The notes under the pieces were generated by a model. It was given only the letters and a program-made list of their open reading frames with translations, did no database searches and had not been told where the DNA came from. This document shows positions 5,709-7,744 of a stretch of 7,744 nt of DNA, in pieces. Numbering within the stretch: position 1 is the first letter of the stretch; every line of letters starts with the position of its first letter. The position numbers and the translations under genes were made by a program. This stretch comes from Wenzhouxiangella sp. (GTDB taxonomy: Bacteria > Pseudomonadota > Gammaproteobacteria > Xanthomonadales > Wenzhouxiangellaceae), in the NCBI GenBank assembly GCA_007119095.1, contig SKQI01000266.1, positions 1-7,744 on the forward strand, in the 5' to 3' direction.

Positions 5709-7217
5709 ATGAAGTTCCTCACCGAGCTATTCCATGCCCTGATCCACGCGGCCCGCAACCTGCTGCCCATCGTGCTGGTGGTGGGCGTGTTCCAGTTCCT
5801 GGTCTTGCAGCAGACGCCGGAAGGAATGGGCTCGATGGTGGTTGGCCTGCTGATCGTGGTGCTGGGTGTGGCTCTGTTTCTGCAAGGCCTGGAGATGGGG
5901 ATATTTCCAGTCGGCAAGAACCTGTCGGATGAGTTTGCCGCCAAGGGCTCCCTGCCCTGGCTGATGATTTTCGGCTTCTGCATGGGCTTTGGCGCGGTGA
6001 TCGCCGAGCCAGCCCTGATTGCCGTGGCCGAGCAGGCCGAGCTGATCAGCCAGGGCCGGGTCGACCCGCTGGTCCTGCGCTTCCTGGTTGCCGCCTCCGT
6101 CGGGCTGGTGGTGGCCGTCGGCGTGCTCAGGATCATTCTCGGCCTGCCGCTGCACTGGATGATGATTGGCGGCTACCTGGTCGTGGTGATCGTCACTTTT
6201 TTTGCCCCGCCGGAGATCGTTGGCCTGGCCTACGATTCCGGTGGCGTGACCACCAACATCGTCACCGTGCCGCTGGTCGCCGCCTTGGGGTTAGGTCTGG
6301 CCGCATCGATTCGCGGTCGCAATCCCCTGATCGACGGCTTCGGTCTGGTGGCGCTGGCGGTGATGGTGCCGATGATCACCGTCCAGCTCTACGGTATTGT
6401 CGTGTTCGGCTTCGGCGAGGCTGATGCCGGCGGTTCAACCGAGGAAATCCTGGCCCATATGGAAGCTCAGGCCGAAGCCACGGTGCCAACCACCGCCACC
6501 GGGCTGCTTGGCGATCTGGCCGGCATGGTCAGAGACGTACTGCCGATGATCGCCGTGATTCTGGTGTTCCAGTTCCTGGTCATTCGCAAGCGCATTCCGC
6601 GCTTGCCGATGGTGGTATTCGGCTTTGTGCTGGTGATTGTCGGCCTGTATGCCTTTGTCGTCGGCCTCAAGATGGGGCTGTTCCCGATCGGCGAGCGCAT
6701 GGCCGAACAGTTGATTGCACATGACCGGCTGCTGTTTTTGTACTTGTTCGCCTTCGCGATTGGTTTCGCGACAACCATGGCCGAGCCGGCCCTGATTGCC
6801 ATCGGCAAAAAGGCCGAGGAAGCCGCGCGCGGCCGCATTCACGGCCAGGCCATTCGCATCCTGGTCGCGATTGGCGTGGCCATCGGCATTACCATCGGCG
6901 TCCACCGCATCATTGCCGGGGATTCGATTCACTATTACATCATCGGCGGCTACAGCCTGGTCATTCTGCTGACCTTCCTGGCGCCGCGCTACATCATTGC
7001 CCTGGCCTACGACCTTGGCGGCGTCACCACCTCCGAGGTGACCGTGCCCCTGATCACGGCTTTGGGCATTGGATTGGCCACCCATATCGAGGGCCGTAAT
7101 ATCATGATCGATGGCTTCGGCCTGATCGCCTTTGCCTCCATTTTTCCGATCGTGACCGTGATGCTGTACGCGATCGTGATGGAGCGAATCGCCAACCAAC
7201 GAGGTAAAACAAGATGA
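5709..7217 (+). CDS. DUF1538 family membrane protein, duplicated (UmpAB-like cation/H+ antiporter candidate)
   Basis: This 502-aa polytopic inner-membrane protein is built from two tandem copies of the DUF1538 domain (about residues 15-235 and 274-492). They are joined by an acidic, hydrophilic linker (236-270). The repeats align at a constant offset of 259 residues. The matching motifs are VFQFLV (27-32, 286-291), MGxFPxG (63-69, 322-328), AEPALIA (99-105, 358-364), AYDxGGVTT (174-182, 433-441) and GRNxxIDGFGL (203-213, 462-472). I count roughly seven hydrophobic segments per copy. Intramembrane acids E100/E359 and D176/D435 are candidate ion-binding residues. From memory, the DUF1538 proteins UmpA and UmpB of Halomonas were reported as a two-component Na+(Li+,K+)/H+ antiporter. 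Here both domains sit in one chain. The ATG at 5709 starts just before the first helix. The frame stays open upstream to 5469, but that part overlaps the divergent gene and is not hydrophobic. The gene ends in an ATGA overlap with the PII-like gene. The family is certain, the transport activity is inferred. Confidence 0.9.
   Translation: MKFLTELFHALIHAARNLLPIVLVVGVFQFLVLQQTPEGMGSMVVGLLIVVLGVALFLQGLEMGIFPVGKNLSDEFAAKGSLPWLMIFGFCMGFGAVIAEPALIAVAEQAELISQGRVDPLVLRFLVAASVGLVVAVGVLRIILGLPLHWMMIGGYLVVVIVTFFAPPEIVGLAYDSGGVTTNIVTVPLVAALGLGLAASIRGRNPLIDGFGLVALAVMVPMITVQLYGIVVFGFGEADAGGSTEEILAHMEAQAEATVPTTATGLLGDLAGMVRDVLPMIAVILVFQFLVIRKRIPRLPMVVFGFVLVIVGLYAFVVGLKMGLFPIGERMAEQLIAHDRLLFLYLFAFAIGFATTMAEPALIAIGKKAEEAARGRIHGQAIRILVAIGVAIGITIGVHRIIAGDSIHYYIIGGYSLVILLTFLAPRYIIALAYDLGGVTTSEVTVPLITALGIGLATHIEGRNIMIDGFGLIAFASIFPIVTVMLYAIVMERIANQRGKTR
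7201..7213 (+). promoter_or_regulatory. Ribosome binding site of the PII-like gene
   Basis: GAGG at 7201-7204 lies 9 nt before the ATG at 7214, inside the last codons of the DUF1538 gene. It fixes the start of the PII-like gene and, with the ATGA overlap, supports translational coupling. Confidence 0.7.
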
Positions 7218-7561
7218 AATTCTCCGTACTCGTGGCCATCCTCGCCGAGGAAATGGAGGACAAGGCCATCGACATCGCCCGCGAGGCCGGCGCCGGCGCG
7301 GTCACTCTCCTATCTGCTCGCGGCATTACCGGCGATGAGAAAAAGACCTTCTTCGGCCTGACCTACGAAGGCTCCCAGTCGGTGCTGGTGTTCGTGCTGG
7401 AAAAGAAACTGTCCTTGCACATCCTCAAGGCGCTGACCCGCGAACTGAACCTGGATGATGACCCGCGCGGCATCACCTTCACCATCCCGCTGGAACACCT
7501 GGGCGGCATCGGCACGCGCGAAATCGACCAGTTCACCCGCCAAATCGAGGACGAAATCTGA
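7214..7561 (+). CDS. PII-like signalling protein (divergent GlnB/PII family)
   Basis: This 115-aa soluble protein has the size and ferredoxin-like fold pattern of the PII family: strand KFSVLVAIL (2-10), helix (11-25), strand AGAVTLLSARG (27-37), a loop (38-54), strand SVLVFVLEK (56-64), helix (66-78) and strand ITFTIPLEHLGGI (87-99). PII proteins are trimers that read ATP/ADP and often 2-oxoglutarate, and they control transporters and enzymes. It is atypical. The exposed T-loop is a few residues shorter than in GlnB, and the B-loop motif TGxxGDGKI is replaced by NLDDDPRGITFTI. The C-terminal segment (100-115) is acidic. There is a Tyr at position 51, but because of the shorter loop I do not claim it equals the uridylylated Tyr51 of GlnB. 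It overlaps the DUF1538 stop by 4 nt and the CBS gene start by 1 nt, so its likely target is the DUF1538 transporter rather than nitrogen metabolism (inference). Confidence 0.85.
   Translation: MKFSVLVAILAEEMEDKAIDIAREAGAGAVTLLSARGITGDEKKTFFGLTYEGSQSVLVFVLEKKLSLHILKALTRELNLDDDPRGITFTIPLEHLGGIGTREIDQFTRQIEDEI
7547..7560 (+). promoter_or_regulatory. Ribosome binding site of the CBS-domain gene
   Basis: GAGGA at 7547-7551 lies 9 nt before the ATG at 7561, within the last codons of the PII-like gene. It supports the chosen start and tight coupling of the two genes. Confidence 0.7.
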
Positions 7562-7744
7562 TGAGCAACGAAGACTCCCGCAAGCTGGTCGAGGACCTGA
7601 TGGTCAAGGACGTGGTGACCATCTCCTGCATGGCGTCCCTGCGCGAAGCGATGGAAAAGATGCGCAAGCACGGGGTCAAATCGCTGGTGGTCGAAAAACG
7701 CCATGACAGCGACGCCTGGGGCATGGTGACCTACACCACGGTAC
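7561..7744 (+). CDS. CBS-domain protein, N-terminal 61 codons (truncated by window end)
   Basis: The frame runs from an ATG at 7561 to the window edge without a stop. Residues 9-60 read as the first half of a CBS domain: a LVEDLMVKDVVTI start, a helix SLREAMEKMRKHGVKSL (25-41), strand LVVEKR (41-46) and GMVTYTTV (54-61). The last resembles the strand-turn that usually continues as D(I/L) in CBS repeats. CBS pairs bind AMP, ADP, ATP or related nucleotides and often gate transporters. The rest of the protein, including any second CBS domain or effector domain, lies outside the window. It shares one base with the stop of the PII-like gene (TGATG), so it belongs to the same operon and probably the same regulatory unit. 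Confidence 0.88.
   Translation, partial: MSNEDSRKLVEDLMVKDVVTISCMASLREAMEKMRKHGVKSLVVEKRHDSDAWGMVTYTTV

Noticed and set aside
6435..7199. Minus-strand open frame of 254 codons opposite the second DUF1538 domain
   Set aside because: Low-complexity product rich in His/Gln/Asp/Asn, the usual antisense image of a membrane protein. The plus strand has the duplicated DUF1538 motifs and coupled downstream genes.
1..7744. Mobile element, CRISPR, tRNA or rRNA
   Set aside because: No transposase, integrase, terminal repeats, regularly spaced direct repeats or tRNA-like cloverleaf were seen. Genes are tightly packed and of similar base composition throughout.

Overview
The window reads as ordinary chromosome of a GC-rich, probably gammaproteobacterial organism. 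The evidence is the style of the genes: an E. coli-like GcvT, an Fbp/Sfu-type iron transporter behind a Fur-like box, and a secreted protein whose C-terminal tail resembles those I associate with Wenzhouxiangella and other Xanthomonadales/Chromatiales-like bacteria. The taxonomic placement is inference. I see no tRNA, rRNA, CRISPR array, insertion sequence or phage gene.

Left half (1-5569), all genes on the minus strand. In transcription order (right to left) there is a large secreted protein of unknown function (5557-3662), then a lipoprotein iron-binding protein (3587-2556) overlapping by 17 nt a fused two-domain ABC permease (2572-965), then the N-terminal 284 codons of aminomethyltransferase GcvT (852-1, running off the window). 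A good Fur-type operator lies over a sigma70-like promoter just upstream of the iron-binding protein (about 3615-3643). A striking 75-bp imperfect inverted repeat fills most of the gap between the permease stop and gcvT. No ATPase gene for the ABC transporter is in the window.

Middle (5570-5708). This divergent intergenic region separates the secreted-protein gene from the rightward operon. It holds two neat dyad symmetries (5609-5629 and 5638-5651) that could be operators.

Right half (5709-7744), all genes on the plus strand. A tightly coupled operon encodes a duplicated DUF1538 membrane protein (502 aa, two copies of the domain offset by 259 residues), a divergent PII-like protein of 115 aa (ATGA overlap) and a CBS-domain protein (TGATG overlap) cut off by the window end. 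DUF1538 proteins have been reported, from memory, as a two-component Na+(Li+,K+)/H+ antiporter (UmpAB of Halomonas). A membrane cation transporter coupled to two small proteins of nucleotide-sensing families suggests an energy- or metabolite-gated ion transport system. This is the most interesting part of the window, and the regulatory model is inference.
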